64,000 bases of DNA from Ilumatobacteraceae bacterium (GCA_033344875.1 JAWPMO010000001.1:3373595-3437594); one strand, 5' to 3'; positions 23,427 through 33,315 are shown, counted from the first letter of the stretch. The notes: generated from the sequence alone by a model not told the origin. Numbers and translations are program-made.

Positions 23427-25007
23427 TCAGCGGCACTCGGTCTCGTCGGCCGGTGCTTCGAGGTCGATCAGGTAGTCGTTGACGATGTCGATGACGCACC
23501 GGTTGACGCCGTACCCCGTGTGCTGGTCGGCCTCGACGATGATCAGGCGACCGTCTTCGAGCGTGTTCGACATCCGCACCGTCGAGTCGAAGGGGGTGGC
23601 CGGGTCGCCGGTGGTGCCGACCACGACGATCGGCCCCGCGCCGGCCGTGTCGATGTCGACCCGAGGGTCGAGTGCCGGCGGGAAGAACGTGCAGAAGTAG
23701 CCACCTGCCGACCCTTCGGGGACCAGTCGGGGGGCGACCGCCGTGAACAGGTCGTTCTCGCCGTCGGTCTCCTCGACCGTCTTGCGTTCGGCGGTATCGG
23801 CGCACGAGATCACCTGGAACGCCTCGAGTTCGTTGCCGTACGTGCCGTCGGGCATGCGCTGGTAGTAGCGGTCCGCCAGTTCGAGCAGTCCGCTGCCGTC
23901 ACCGCGGGCAGCGGCCGCCAACGACTCCTCGAGCACCGGCCAGAACGTCTCGGAGTACATCGCCTGCACCACGCCGGTCGTGGCCACGTCACGGTTGACC
24001 GGGGGACGTCCGCCGTCGCTCGCGAGGGGGTCGGCGTCGAGCTGTGCCATCAGTTCGTCGAACGCCGTCTCCGCGTCACCGTCGTTGTGGAACGCGCAGT
24101 CCTCGCGAGCGCTGCACTGGGCGAGGAACGTCGCCAGCGACGCCTCGAACCCCTGGACCTGCTGGAGACTCGACTCCAACGCATCGGCGGCGGGATCGGA
24201 TGCGCCGTCGAGCACGGCCGCCCGCACGGTGTCGGGGAACAGGGTCGCCCAGGTGGCTCCGAGTTCGCTGCCGTAGCTGAACCCGAAGTACGAGATCGTG
24301 TCCTCACCGAGCGCTCGCCGGATCGTGTCCATGTCGCGCGCGCTGTTGTTGGTCCCGACGAACTCGACGATGTCGGCGTTCTCGGCCTGGCACTCCGCTG
24401 CGAACTCCTCGGCGATGTCGACGAGGAGCCGGCGTTCGTCGTCGGTCTCGGGCGTTGCGTCGATCTCGTTGAAGTACCGGTCGTAGTCGTCGATGCAGTC
24501 GATCGCCGGCTCGCTCTCACCGGTGCCGCGGGGGTCCCAGCCGAGGATGTCGAAACGTTCCAGCAGCGGCTGATCGAAGATCTGCGCGGCGAAGAACGCG
24601 AAGTCGGAACCGCCGAATCCCGGCCCACCCGGGTTGACGAGCAGCGTGCCGATGCGGTTGTCCTGGTCGATCGCGCGGAACCTGGCGAGGAACAGTTCGA
24701 TGGTCGCCCCGTCGGGATCGCCGTAGTCGACGGGGACGTCGAAGGTCGCCACGTCGACGTCGTCGTCGAACGACTCCCACTCGACCGGCGCCGGCTCGAA
24801 GGGAGCGTCGACGTCGATCGTCGGCCCGTCGCCGGTGTCGTCTGCGGCGGGTTCGTCGGTGATGTCGGTCGTGCCCGTGGTGTTCGTCGGTGCCGACCTG
24901 TCCACCCGATCGGCGGTGGAGGTGGTCGACGCCCCGCTGTCTCCCGACGAACAGGCCGTGGTGACCACGGCGAGGCTGATCACGAGTCCGACGAGGCGTC
25001 CGGGCAT
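23427..25007 (-). CDS. Secreted TAP-type alpha/beta-hydrolase lipoprotein
   Basis: A 526-residue exported hydrolase. The ATG at 25007 gives a lipoprotein signal (MPGRLVGLVISLAVVTTACSSG) with lipobox TTAC and Cys 19; a 50-residue Ser/Thr/Asp-rich linker follows. The catalytic domain is the tripeptidyl-aminopeptidase (TAP) type: oxyanion strand LLVNPGGPGFGGS, DPRGTGES, nucleophile GFSYGS, acid GTTGDPATPFD and His in EADQHTGYG. The C-terminal TAP-like region (ISCADTAE, YFCTFFPP) is present. Such enzymes hydrolyse peptides or esters outside the membrane and are relatives of SlpD/SlpE and Caeg1-type proteases. It stands alone between tRNA-Ser and a divergent ABC exporter. Confidence 0.88.
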   Translation of the reverse strand: MPGRLVGLVISLAVVTTACSSGDSGASTTSTADRVDRSAPTNTTGTTDITDEPAADDTGDGPTIDVDAPFEPAPVEWESFDDDVDVATFDVPVDYGDPDGATIELFLARFRAIDQDNRIGTLLVNPGGPGFGGSDFAFFAAQIFDQPLLERFDILGWDPRGTGESEPAIDCIDDYDRYFNEIDATPETDDERRLLVDIAEEFAAECQAENADIVEFVGTNNSARDMDTIRRALGEDTISYFGFSYGSELGATWATLFPDTVRAAVLDGASDPAADALESSLQQVQGFEASLATFLAQCSAREDCAFHNDGDAETAFDELMAQLDADPLASDGGRPPVNRDVATTGVVQAMYSETFWPVLEESLAAAARGDGSGLLELADRYYQRMPDGTYGNELEAFQVISCADTAERKTVEETDGENDLFTAVAPRLVPEGSAGGYFCTFFPPALDPRVDIDTAGAGPIVVVGTTGDPATPFDSTVRMSNTLEDGRLIIVEADQHTGYGVNRCVIDIVNDYLIDLEAPADETECR

Positions 25008-25082
25008 CGGGACATCGTACGAGCCGTCCCCGCCGTCGGGGCGGCGAGCCGGAACGTCGCCTCGCACGCGTAGCCTGCCCGC

Positions 25083-26951
25083 ATGCGTATGGGCCCGCAC
25101 CACATGATGCCTCGGGACACCGACGCCGTGAAGGACGCGACGCTGGCGCGCGACACCGCCCGGCGGGTGTGGGGTTTCGCGAAGCCGTATCGCGGCACGA
25201 TCATCGTGTTCCTGTCGGCGATCGTGCTCGCTGCACTGCTGGCCCTCGTCCCGCCGTTGATCGTGCGCCGGATCCTCGACGTCGCGATCCCGAACGCACA
25301 GGCCGACGGCAACCGCTCACCCATCTGGTGGCTCGCCGGGATCGCCGTGTTCGCCGCGCTGGCCGACGCCGCACTCCAGATCGTCCAGCGTTGGTGCAGC
25401 GCGCGGGTCGGTGAGGGTCTGATCGCCGACCTGCGGCGTTCGCTGTACGCCAAGGTGCAACGTCTCCCGCTGGCCTTCTTCACCCGCACACCCACGGGCA
25501 CGATCACGAGCCGGCTCAACAACGACGTCGTCGGTGCCCAGTCGGCGGTGACGAGCACGCTGGGGAGTGTCGTCAGCAACGTCATCGTCCTCGTCACGAC
25601 GCTCACGACCATGCTGCTCCTCGAGTGGCGGCTCACGCTGCTCGCGCTGATCGTCCTGCCGATCTTCATCATCCCGGCCCGCCGCGTCGGTCGCCGCCTG
25701 CAGACCATCGCCCGCGATCAGATGACGCACAACGCAGCCATGAACACGCAGATGACCGAGCGGTTCAACGTGTCGGGTGCGGCGCTGGTCAAGCTGTTCG
25801 GATCGCTCGACCGTGAGAACGAGAAGTTCGCCGGGCAGGCGAACGCGGTGCGCGACGCCGGCGTGCGGGCGGCGATGCTCGGGCGCGTGTTCTTCGTCGC
25901 GCTCGGCCTCGTCGCCGCGTTGGGAACCGCCGCGATCTACGGCATCGGGGCGCAGCTGGTCGTCAGTGGCGACATCACGCCCGGCACGCTGGTCGCCCTC
26001 GCGACGCTGGTCACGCGGGTGTACCAACCGCTGACCGGGCTGACCAACGCCCGGGTCGACCTGATGACGTCGATGGTGTCGTTCGAGCGGGTCTTCGAGG
26101 TGCTCGACACGCGCGAGCCGATCACCGACAAGCCGTCGGCCGTCGACCTCGTCGACCCGGTCGGACGCGTCGAGTTCGACGACGTCACATTCCGGTACCC
26201 GCCGGCCGGTGAGTCGTCGATCGCGTCGATGGAGACGCAGGCGATCCCCGGAGCCGACCCCGACCGCGACGTGCTGACCGGGCTGTCGATCGTGCTCGAG
26301 CCGGGCGAGACCGTCGCCCTCGTCGGTGCGTCGGGGGCCGGCAAGAGCACGCTGTCGTCGCTGATCCCTCGCCTCTACGACGTGACCGGCGGCGCCGTCC
26401 GGATCGACGGGCACGACGTGCGCGACCTGACGCTCGACTCACTCCGCCGTGCGATCGGCGTCGTGTCGCAGGACCCGCACCTGTTCCACGAGTCGATCGG
26501 CGACAACCTGCGCTACGCGGCACCCGACGCGAGCGACGAGCGGATCGTCGAGGCGTGCCGGGCCGCCCGGATCCACGACACGATCGCATCCCTGCCCGAC
26601 GGATACGACACGGTGGTCGGCGAACGCGGCTACCGCCTGAGCGGCGGCGAGAAGCAGCGGCTGGCGATCGCCCGACTGCTCCTCAAAGACCCGGCCGTGA
26701 TGATCCTCGACGAGGCGACGAGCCATCTCGACAACGACAACGAAGCGCACGTGCAGGCCTCGATCGAGGCCGCGCTCCACGGCCGCACCGCACTCGTGAT
26801 CGCCCACCGGCTGTCGACCGTGCGTTCGGCCGACCGCATCGCGGTCCTCCACGGCGGCACGATCGTCGAGATCGGCGATCACGACGAACTCGTCGCGAAC
26901 GACGGGCTCTACGCCGCTCAGCTCCGCGCCGGCGACCTCCTCACGGCCTGA
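25083..26951 (+). CDS. ABC exporter, fused permease and ATPase (MsbA/MDR type)
   Basis: A 622-residue half-transporter that works as a dimer in the inner membrane. Six transmembrane helices occupy about residues 35-320 (IIVFLSAIVLAALLALVPPLIV is the first). The nucleotide-binding domain follows: Walker A GASGAGKSTL, Q-loop VSQDPHLF, signature LSGGEKQRLAIAR, Walker B VMILDEATSHLD and H-loop IAHRLST. The substrate is unknown; homologues export lipids, peptides or drugs. The start may lie a few codons later (MMPRD). The gene is monocistronic, with a hairpin just after its stop. Confidence 0.92.
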   Translation: MRMGPHHMMPRDTDAVKDATLARDTARRVWGFAKPYRGTIIVFLSAIVLAALLALVPPLIVRRILDVAIPNAQADGNRSPIWWLAGIAVFAALADAALQIVQRWCSARVGEGLIADLRRSLYAKVQRLPLAFFTRTPTGTITSRLNNDVVGAQSAVTSTLGSVVSNVIVLVTTLTTMLLLEWRLTLLALIVLPIFIIPARRVGRRLQTIARDQMTHNAAMNTQMTERFNVSGAALVKLFGSLDRENEKFAGQANAVRDAGVRAAMLGRVFFVALGLVAALGTAAIYGIGAQLVVSGDITPGTLVALATLVTRVYQPLTGLTNARVDLMTSMVSFERVFEVLDTREPITDKPSAVDLVDPVGRVEFDDVTFRYPPAGESSIASMETQAIPGADPDRDVLTGLSIVLEPGETVALVGASGAGKSTLSSLIPRLYDVTGGAVRIDGHDVRDLTLDSLRRAIGVVSQDPHLFHESIGDNLRYAAPDASDERIVEACRAARIHDTIASLPDGYDTVVGERGYRLSGGEKQRLAIARLLLKDPAVMILDEATSHLDNDNEAHVQASIEAALHGRTALVIAHRLSTVRSADRIAVLHGGTIVEIGDHDELVANDGLYAAQLRAGDLLTA

Positions 26952-26954
26952 GTG

Positions 26955-26987
26955 ACCACGCCGACCGGGCGGGCGTCGGTCGGTGGT
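26955..26987 (+). terminator. Probable terminator after the ABC exporter
   Basis: CCGACC at 26961-26966 pairs with GGTCGG at 26978-26983, and ACCA at 26955-26958 pairs with TGGT at 26984-26987 across a two-base bulge. It starts four bases after the stop codon. Stem strength is moderate and there is no T-tract. Confidence 0.4.
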
Positions 26988-27098
26988 TCCGTACCGACTC
27001 GCCGGACTCGGTTCTCCCGCAAGATCGAGCCCGGCAAGTCGGCCGGAGACTGGGTTGCTGCGTCACCCGCCGCAGCGCCGATGAGGTCGGCCGCGGGG

Positions 27099-29951
27099 TC
27101 AGCCGACGACCCAGGTGTTGACCGCGTAGCCGGCGCCGTCCTCGTTGAGTTCGACGATGGCGGTCGAGGTGATGTTGCCGGCGACCGACACGATCCGGAC
27201 CTTGCGCTGGAGCACGATGTCGTTCTTGAAGCCGATCGGCAGCGATCCGGCCGTCCCGGTGTCGCGTGCGTCGTTGATGGCGAACGTCCCGGCCATCACA
27301 CCGCCGTTGACCCGGATGTCGAAGCCGTTCGGATTCTCGACGGCGACCCGACCCATCGGCACGGCGACGTAGCCGGCGACCGCGAGTTCGACTGGTGCGG
27401 CACCGGACACGTCGATGTCGATGATCGGTTCGGGCACCCACGGTGTGACGAGGCGGGGTGGCGGCGGCAGGAGGCCGATGCCGGTGCCGTCGAAGCCGAG
27501 CGGGAGCGGAGCGGTGCTCAGTCCCAGAGCCGACGAACCGGCGGCGTTGGTGGCGACCACGTCGAAGAGGTAGCCGACGTTGCCCGACGTGGGGGTGCCG
27601 GGCGTGAGGTCGGGCAGGCTCATCTCGCACACGTTGGCCATGACGACGCCGGGGTCGGACGTGACCGTGCACGAAGCGACGGGCTGCACGTCGCGGGCGA
27701 CCGTCACCTCGATCGTCGAGTCCGTGGAGGCGCCGCTGCTGTCGGTCACGGAGTAGGGGATCGTGTACACGCCGTCGGGTGCGACGGTCGTGATCGAGAC
27801 GTCGAGCCCGCTCACGGAGACGTTCCAGTCGGCGTCGAGGCCCGTCGTGTCGACGGTGATCGGCACCGCGGCGAGCGGCATGCCGTCGCTGTCGCCCACC
27901 GGCAACCGGGACACGATGGGGACGCCGACGTCGGCCAGCAGCTGGACGCTCTCGGCATCGGGGTCGTGGAGCGTCAACGCTGTGAGCGCCACGATCTCGA
28001 CGGTCAGCTCGCCGGCTGCGGTCTCGCCCGACGGATCGGTGACCACGTACGGGATCGAGTACGACCCCGCGAGGAGCAGGCCGTTGAGCGTGACCTCGAT
28101 CGTGTCGTCGGCGTCGTTCGCGACGGCCGTCAGTTCGGGCGGCAGCGATGATGTGTCGATCGTGAGGGTCAGGTCATCGCCGTTGGGATCGAAGGCGCGG
28201 ACGTGGCCGACGACGCTGCGCGGACCGGTGAAGATCAGCGGCACGCCGATGTCGACGGTCTCGCTGCCGATCGGCGCTGCGACCGGCGCGACGTTGGCAT
28301 GCGGGACCAACGCGACCTGATAGGCCGTCGCTGTGTACCCGGTGATCGGTGCGCCACCGTCGGAGGCGGGTGCGTCCCACGAGACCTGGGCGACGTCGTC
28401 GACGGCACCGTCGACGGCCGCGACGTTCGTCACCGACGACGGGGCAGCGATGATCGGCGACCCGGGCAGCGAGCGGACGTCTTCCTGTTCCCACGGGCTG
28501 GTGCCGACCTCGTTGACCGTCCGGATCCTGACGTCGTAGTCGCGGTTGGCGTCGAGGCCGGTGATGACGCACGAGATCACGTTCGGGTCGCCGACCGTGG
28601 CGGGCGGCGTGATCATGAGGTCGTTCGCCGGGCAGGTGTCGTACCAGGTCGTCGTGGAGCGCTCACGGATCTGCACGTCGTACGGCGAGGTGACCCAGGC
28701 GCCGGTGGCGTCCTGTTCGCCGAGCAGCGCACCGCCGGCGGCCTGGCCGGTGACCTCGTCCCAGGTGAGGACGACGCCGCCGTTGGGCGCCGGGTCGGTG
28801 GTGCGGAACTCGTCGTCCTCCACGTTCGCCGGCTCCTCGGGCAGGCGGGCCTTGTCGGTGAAGGTGGAGGACGACACCTGGTAGCCCGTGCCGTCGACCG
28901 GGACCTCGTAGATGTCGTTGAGCATCAGCGAACGGGGGATGCGGTTGACCTTGGCGACGTCGTGGTCGCCGCTCGTGGCGTCGTCGCCGTTGACGGTCAT
29001 GATCGAGATGCGACCGCCGCGGTCGGCGGTGTCGTACCGCTGGTTGAATCGGATCCGGGCGCCCGAGCCCATCGCCGAGTTGTCGATGATCAGGCGGGCG
29101 TCGGCGCCGAACACCCAGGTCGCACCGCCACCGCTGATGTCGTACGTCGACGGCGGGTCGATCACGTTGGACGCGACCTGGAGGTCGTCGGCACAGTCGG
29201 AGGCGGGGCTGAAGTCCTCGAGGCCGTAGCCGACGACGACGTCGGCGTCATCGGCGACCGTGACCGGCTCCTCGAAGTAGTACACGCCCGAGGTGAAGTA
29301 GATGTTGCCCGACAGGTCGACCGGCTGGGTGTAGTGCCCGGGGAAGAACACCTGGCAGTCGAACGCCGCCGGCATGTCGTACGGATCGGGATCACGATGG
29401 GTCGACGGGATGCGCGGCAGCTCGGGCATCCAGATCAGATCCTCGGTGGCCGTCGCCGAGTACTGCGCGCCGGGGTCCGGTGCGGCCGGCGACGCCCACC
29501 AGTCGGGGTCGGCCGGGTACGGGTAGGCCGGCCCCGACGATGCGGTCGTACCGCTGAACGAGGCTGGCAGATCGGCGCCGAGCTGTGTGGCGACCGCGCC
29601 CTTGGGCACGGCGTAGCCGAGCGCTGCGGCCGGACCGACTTCGCTGACCTCGGTGCACGTCGTCTGGACGGACACGCCGTTGATCGTGGAGTCGGCGGGC
29701 GTGAGGTTGCCACCGCCGTCGCAGGTGAGGAACACGTTCTTGGGGTCGCCGAGCGCCATGCGCAGGCCACCCTTCGCGGCTTCGGTGTTCGCGGTGCGGT
29801 CGGTGACGACCCGGTTCGACCGGAACACCGCGATCGTGTAGTCGAGCATCGGGACGACGACCAGTGCGCCGACCACCATCAGGACGAGCACCATCGGAAG
29901 GACGGAGCCCTCGTCACGTCGACGCTGCGACATCGTTCGCTCGGACATCAT
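27099..29951 (-). CDS. Giant pilin-like surface protein with fibronectin-type repeats
   Basis: About 950 residues. A short basic segment and one hydrophobic helix (GSVLPMVLVLMVVGALVVVPMLDYTIAVF) resemble the N-terminus of PilX-type minor pilins, but the GFTLIE cleavage motif is absent. The rest is extracellular: a Cys-containing pilus-like region, a fibronectin III-like domain (PSSVTNVAAVDGAVDDVAQVSW), Ig- or cadherin-like stretches with Asp-rich loops (VRAFDPNGDDLTLTIDTSSLP) and a Pro-rich spacer (GLLPPPPRL). The start at 29951 overlaps the preceding stop (ATGA). It is the third gene of the prepilin operon and is probably exported and assembled with the two upstream pilins as an adhesin. Confidence 0.78.
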   Translation of the reverse strand: MMSERTMSQRRRDEGSVLPMVLVLMVVGALVVVPMLDYTIAVFRSNRVVTDRTANTEAAKGGLRMALGDPKNVFLTCDGGGNLTPADSTINGVSVQTTCTEVSEVGPAAALGYAVPKGAVATQLGADLPASFSGTTASSGPAYPYPADPDWWASPAAPDPGAQYSATATEDLIWMPELPRIPSTHRDPDPYDMPAAFDCQVFFPGHYTQPVDLSGNIYFTSGVYYFEEPVTVADDADVVVGYGLEDFSPASDCADDLQVASNVIDPPSTYDISGGGATWVFGADARLIIDNSAMGSGARIRFNQRYDTADRGGRISIMTVNGDDATSGDHDVAKVNRIPRSLMLNDIYEVPVDGTGYQVSSSTFTDKARLPEEPANVEDDEFRTTDPAPNGGVVLTWDEVTGQAAGGALLGEQDATGAWVTSPYDVQIRERSTTTWYDTCPANDLMITPPATVGDPNVISCVITGLDANRDYDVRIRTVNEVGTSPWEQEDVRSLPGSPIIAAPSSVTNVAAVDGAVDDVAQVSWDAPASDGGAPITGYTATAYQVALVPHANVAPVAAPIGSETVDIGVPLIFTGPRSVVGHVRAFDPNGDDLTLTIDTSSLPPELTAVANDADDTIEVTLNGLLLAGSYSIPYVVTDPSGETAAGELTVEIVALTALTLHDPDAESVQLLADVGVPIVSRLPVGDSDGMPLAAVPITVDTTGLDADWNVSVSGLDVSITTVAPDGVYTIPYSVTDSSGASTDSTIEVTVARDVQPVASCTVTSDPGVVMANVCEMSLPDLTPGTPTSGNVGYLFDVVATNAAGSSALGLSTAPLPLGFDGTGIGLLPPPPRLVTPWVPEPIIDIDVSGAAPVELAVAGYVAVPMGRVAVENPNGFDIRVNGGVMAGTFAINDARDTGTAGSLPIGFKNDIVLQRKVRIVSVAGNITSTAIVELNEDGAGYAVNTWVVG

Positions 29952-31942
29952 GGGCTCACTCGCAGTGTGCACGAGACGGCCGCCGAGGCGCTCACGGTGA
30001 CTTCGATGCCGTCACCGGGGGTACCGGGCGTGATGAGGTTCCAGTCGGATCCCTCGACCAGGTCGCTGCCGCCGGCACGGCACCGCCAACTCGCCGGCGT
30101 GTAGCCGGTACCGGCGAACGACTGCGGTACGAGTTCGACCGTGGCGCTCGGGATACCGCTGAGCGGGATGTCGAACGTGGCGGCCTTGGCGATCCGGGTC
30201 GTGGTGACGACCTCTTCACCGACCTGGTAGGTGATCGAGGCGTCGGCAGGGTCGCCGGCGCTGTCACGGGTCTGCACGGTCAGGGTGCCGCCACATTCGG
30301 CGAGCGCGATCTGTGTGAGGGCGCTACCGAAGTTCGCCATGTTGTTCGTGACGAGCAGGTTGGCGTTGGAGACGTCGCCCCAACCGCTGCTGTTGCTGTA
30401 GGTGCGCATGACGTAGCCGCCCGAGGCCGACGAGCCGTGCTGGCTCGGGTCGCCGCCGGCGGTCAGATCGCCGAGGAACACCTCGTTGGGGATCGGAGCG
30501 GCGACTTCCTCGCGGTACCAGCCGTAGCGCCAGTTGCCCCTGTTGTCCCGGTACCAGCCGTACTCCCAGCCGCCCTGCGTGGTCGGCCAACCCGACCGGT
30601 TGACCGTGGTCGAGTCGTCGAACGCCGAGCCGACGCCCACGCCGATCATGCGGATGTCACGGAACTGGTCGACGATGAAATCGGCTCGGTACCAGGCCCG
30701 GGCCCCGAAGCTGGACCCGTTCGGGTTGTCGTCGAACCGGCTCGGGATCGACGATGGTCCGAACGAGCTGTCGTCGGAGTCGGCGTTCTCGCGGTCGTAG
30801 GTGGGGACACCGTCGGTGAAGAACACGACGAGCTCGGGTGTCGGTGCTGCCGGGTTGCCGAGTTCGTCGTACGGTGTGCCGTCCTTGGAGAAGAACGCAC
30901 GGTGGAGTGCGTCCTCCCAGTTGGTGCCGCCGTCACGTGCGATCGAGCTGATCAGGCCTGAGGTGCCGCTGGGGCCCATCAGGTCCCGGACGTCACCGTC
31001 GATGTCGGCGAGATCGAAGAAGCGGTTCCAGCCGGTCGTGCCGAGCGCCTTCGAGCGGGTGCCGAACGTGATGATCTGCAGGTGGGTCGGTGTGCCCTCG
31101 AAAGCGTTGACGAAGCTCCGGACGCCGGTCTTGATGTCGCTGATGTCGCTGTTGCTCAGCGAGTTCGAGTTGTCGACGATGAGCGTGACCGGACCGCCGC
31201 ACCCGCTGTTCGCCTCGAGGAACGAGGGGCCGGAGAACGTCGCCGGGTCGAGCGCGCCGAGGGTGGAACCACCGGCGGTGAAGCTGACCGTGCTGCTGCG
31301 GTCGACGCCGTCGTTGCCGGGCGAACCGTTGACGTTCACGATGACGCGCTGTGCACGGGTGTCGGTGTCGCAGTCGGGGTCGGCCGGCACCGCTGCCGGG
31401 TCGCAGGTGCCGCTCGAACCGACCGCCAGTGGGACGGTGACGTTGATCACCGTGTCGGGCACCGGGTCGCCGGCCGCCCAGGGGACGGGGATGCCGTCGT
31501 CGTCGGAGGGTACCGAGAGGTCGCGCAGGACGATCTGGTCGCGGCAGCTGCCCGCCTTGCACACGACGCGGTGCAGCTCGTAGGAGAGGCCGTCCTTGCT
31601 CGGGCCGTAGCGGTAGGAGACGATCGTTTCGCCGGTCCCGTCGTTCCAGCTGAGCTGCAGCGCGTTGGACCCGTAGAGGCACGAACCGGAACCGCACGGG
31701 GTGTCGCCCTCCTCGGCGCTGACCGTCGTCGCCGACGCCAGGTCGGCGGGCAGCCAGAGCGCGAGGCTCTGCTCCCACCGGGCGACGTCGAGACGCCCTT
31801 CGGTTTCGGGCTGCTGCCGGATCGTCACGATGACGGCCGACGCGAGGACGGCCACGATCGTGCCGAGCACGGCGACGCAGATCAGCAACTCGATCAGCGT
31901 CATACCGCGATCGCGCTGGCCGGTGGTGGGGTGGTGGTGCAT
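29948..31942 (-). CDS. Prepilin with a von Willebrand factor A domain
   Basis: A 664-residue type II/IV prepilin-like protein. The class III leader and helix RDRGMTLIELLICVAVLGTI give a predicted prepilin peptidase cut before Met in G-MTLIEL, with Glu at mature position 5. A pilin-like region with paired Cys follows. A von Willebrand A domain then has a complete MIDAS: DNSNS (VTLIVDNSNSLSNSDI), Thr in GGTNWEDALHRAF and Asp in FFTDGVPT, so it should bind a divalent metal and ligand. An aromatic insert (WEYGWYRDNRGNWRYGWYREE) lies inside. The start at 31942 overlaps the upstream stop by four bases. Likely a tip adhesin on a short pseudopilus. Confidence 0.83.
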   Translation of the reverse strand: MHHHPTTGQRDRGMTLIELLICVAVLGTIVAVLASAVIVTIRQQPETEGRLDVARWEQSLALWLPADLASATTVSAEEGDTPCGSGSCLYGSNALQLSWNDGTGETIVSYRYGPSKDGLSYELHRVVCKAGSCRDQIVLRDLSVPSDDDGIPVPWAAGDPVPDTVINVTVPLAVGSSGTCDPAAVPADPDCDTDTRAQRVIVNVNGSPGNDGVDRSSTVSFTAGGSTLGALDPATFSGPSFLEANSGCGGPVTLIVDNSNSLSNSDISDIKTGVRSFVNAFEGTPTHLQIITFGTRSKALGTTGWNRFFDLADIDGDVRDLMGPSGTSGLISSIARDGGTNWEDALHRAFFSKDGTPYDELGNPAAPTPELVVFFTDGVPTYDRENADSDDSSFGPSSIPSRFDDNPNGSSFGARAWYRADFIVDQFRDIRMIGVGVGSAFDDSTTVNRSGWPTTQGGWEYGWYRDNRGNWRYGWYREEVAAPIPNEVFLGDLTAGGDPSQHGSSASGGYVMRTYSNSSGWGDVSNANLLVTNNMANFGSALTQIALAECGGTLTVQTRDSAGDPADASITYQVGEEVVTTTRIAKAATFDIPLSGIPSATVELVPQSFAGTGYTPASWRCRAGGSDLVEGSDWNLITPGTPGDGIEVTVSASAAVSCTLRVSP

Positions 31943-32427
31943 CAGATGTCTCCTCGGATGACTTGCAGCGATCGGGTGATTCCTTCGTCGGGGCTGGTGA
32001 TGGTGATGGTGATCCGCTGGACGATGCCGGTCTGGAACGAGCCACCAGGGCAGGCCGTACCGGTCGGGTCGGTCTGCCACTGTTCGTCGATGTCGAGATA
32101 TTCGTGACCGACGTTCACGCTCGACGCCGGCCAGCCCACCGTCTCGACTGCGGCGACCACCGGGCTCGTGAGATCGCAGGGGAAGTCGCCACGCGTGGCA
32201 CGATTGACGCGGTCGACGGCGTTGACCAGCAGGGTCTCGACCTGGGCCGAGTCCTCGCTGACGCGCGACGATCGCACCGAGGTGGCGACGGCGACGAGGA
32301 TCGGCACGACGATGACGCCCATGAGCGTGATGGTGATCACGATCTCGATCAGCGTGACGCCTCGGTCACGCGTGCGGCGGTCGGAGGTCGAGCGACGCTG
32401 CCGCCGCATCAGGGTGGTGAACTTCAC
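31942..32427 (-). CDS. Type IV prepilin / pseudopilin
   Basis: A 161-residue prepilin. The basic leader ends RTRDRG and the mature helix is VTLIEIVITITLMGVIVVPILV, with the essential Glu at position 5. The C-terminal globular part has Cys in FPCDLTS and TACPGGS, which could form a disulfide. GTG at 32427 is chosen because GAGGCGG lies upstream; an ATG six codons later at 32409 has none. It is the first gene of a three-gene operon with four-base overlaps. No pilus ATPase, platform protein or peptidase gene lies in the window. Confidence 0.82.
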   Translation of the reverse strand: MKFTTLMRRQRRSTSDRRTRDRGVTLIEIVITITLMGVIVVPILVAVATSVRSSRVSEDSAQVETLLVNAVDRVNRATRGDFPCDLTSPVVAAVETVGWPASSVNVGHEYLDIDEQWQTDPTGTACPGGSFQTGIVQRITITITSPDEGITRSLQVIRGDI

Positions 32428-32890
32428 GTGAACCGCCTCGCTGGTCGGCGGGCGACCGTGGATGTCGCCGTTGCCGTGGTGTCGTTGTCGATCGAATGTC
32501 CAGCGGGAGTGAACGGGTCCAGGTGTAACAAAACGGCAGGTCGATGACCATCGCGAAGTCGGCAAGCTTCCGGCAAGAACGTCGAAAGACCGACCCGCTG
32601 CCGGCGGATCGGTGAGAGAATTGTCGTCGTGTCGGTCATGCCGGGTGCTCCATCCCCGCCCGCTTCGAGTTGGCGAACGCTCGTGATCACAGCATTATTC
32701 GGACCGACTTGTACTCAACTTGACATTGGCTTCGTCAAGATGCGCAGCCGGTTCTTGACCGTCCGGCCGCGTCACGTCGACCGCGGGCGCCCGTTGTACG
32801 CGCGCCGTGACATCCCTGGCCGCCGTCCGGCGCGCTCGTCGGTGACCCATGCCACGGGATCGATCGACCGGAAAGTCGCCCGGGACGCGA
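32428..32890. other. Promoter region upstream of the prepilin operon
   Basis: No convincing gene. A locally AT-rich patch at about 32685-32740 carries the inverted repeat CTTGAC (32719-32724) / GTCAAG (32734-32739). On the minus strand it reads TTGACG and AATAAT-like elements that could form a promoter for the prepilin operon. Plus-strand open frames here run through a terminator and are unlikely to be real. Confidence 0.4.
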
Positions 32891-32918
32891 ACGAGCCACC
32901 CGTCGCCGGGTGGCTCGT
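32891..32918 (-). terminator. Terminator after the MT0933-like gene
   Basis: ACGAGCCACCC at 32891-32901 pairs perfectly over 11 bases with 32908-32918 around a six-base loop. It lies about 40 bases after the minus-strand stop at 32957. Confidence 0.7.
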
Positions 32919-32956
32919 CAACATGACTCGTGAGCGGCGGACGTGCCGCCGGACGA

Positions 32957-33196
32957 CTACTTCCCGTCGCCGTCGCTGTCGCCGGGAATGATGTCCTCGA
33001 CCTTGTCGGACACCTTGTCGTATCCGTCCTTCACCTGGTCGGGCACCTTGTCGCCGGCCTTGTCGACGAGGTCGTCGACCTTGTCCTTGATGTCGCCCGC
33101 CTTGTCCTTGAGGGCGTCGAGCCCGCCGCCCTCTGCCGTCGCCTTGTCCTTGGCGCCTGCGAACATGCCCTTGATCTTGTCCAGAATTCCGGCCAT
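32957..33196 (-). CDS. MT0933/Rv0909-like small helical protein
   Basis: A 79-residue, highly charged protein with Lys/Asp heptads (MAGILDKIKGMFAGAKDKATAEGGG, then repeated DKxGDxxDKVDDLVDKAGDKV). It resembles the actinobacterial MT0933-like proteins annotated as antitoxins, although no toxin partner is adjacent and the repeats also resemble stress-associated LEA-like helices. The ATG at 33196 has GAGAGGGG upstream. It is monocistronic with a strong terminator 40 bases after the stop. Antitoxin function is only by family name. Confidence 0.7.
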   Translation of the reverse strand: MAGILDKIKGMFAGAKDKATAEGGGLDALKDKAGDIKDKVDDLVDKAGDKVPDQVKDGYDKVSDKVEDIIPGDSDGDGK

Positions 33197-33315
33197 CGAT
33201 GGCCCCTCTCGTGTGTGGTGTATCACGTTGCATCGTGGTCGTCTGACCGCGATGGCGTCATCCTACTGGGTGAGACGAACCGACGGGGTCGATGCGTGGT
33301 CGGCCGGGTCGGGCC

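Noticed and set aside
32629-32991. Plus-strand frame of 120 codons
   Set aside because: Passes through the 11-base terminator stem and overlaps the MT0933-like gene; no ribosome binding site.
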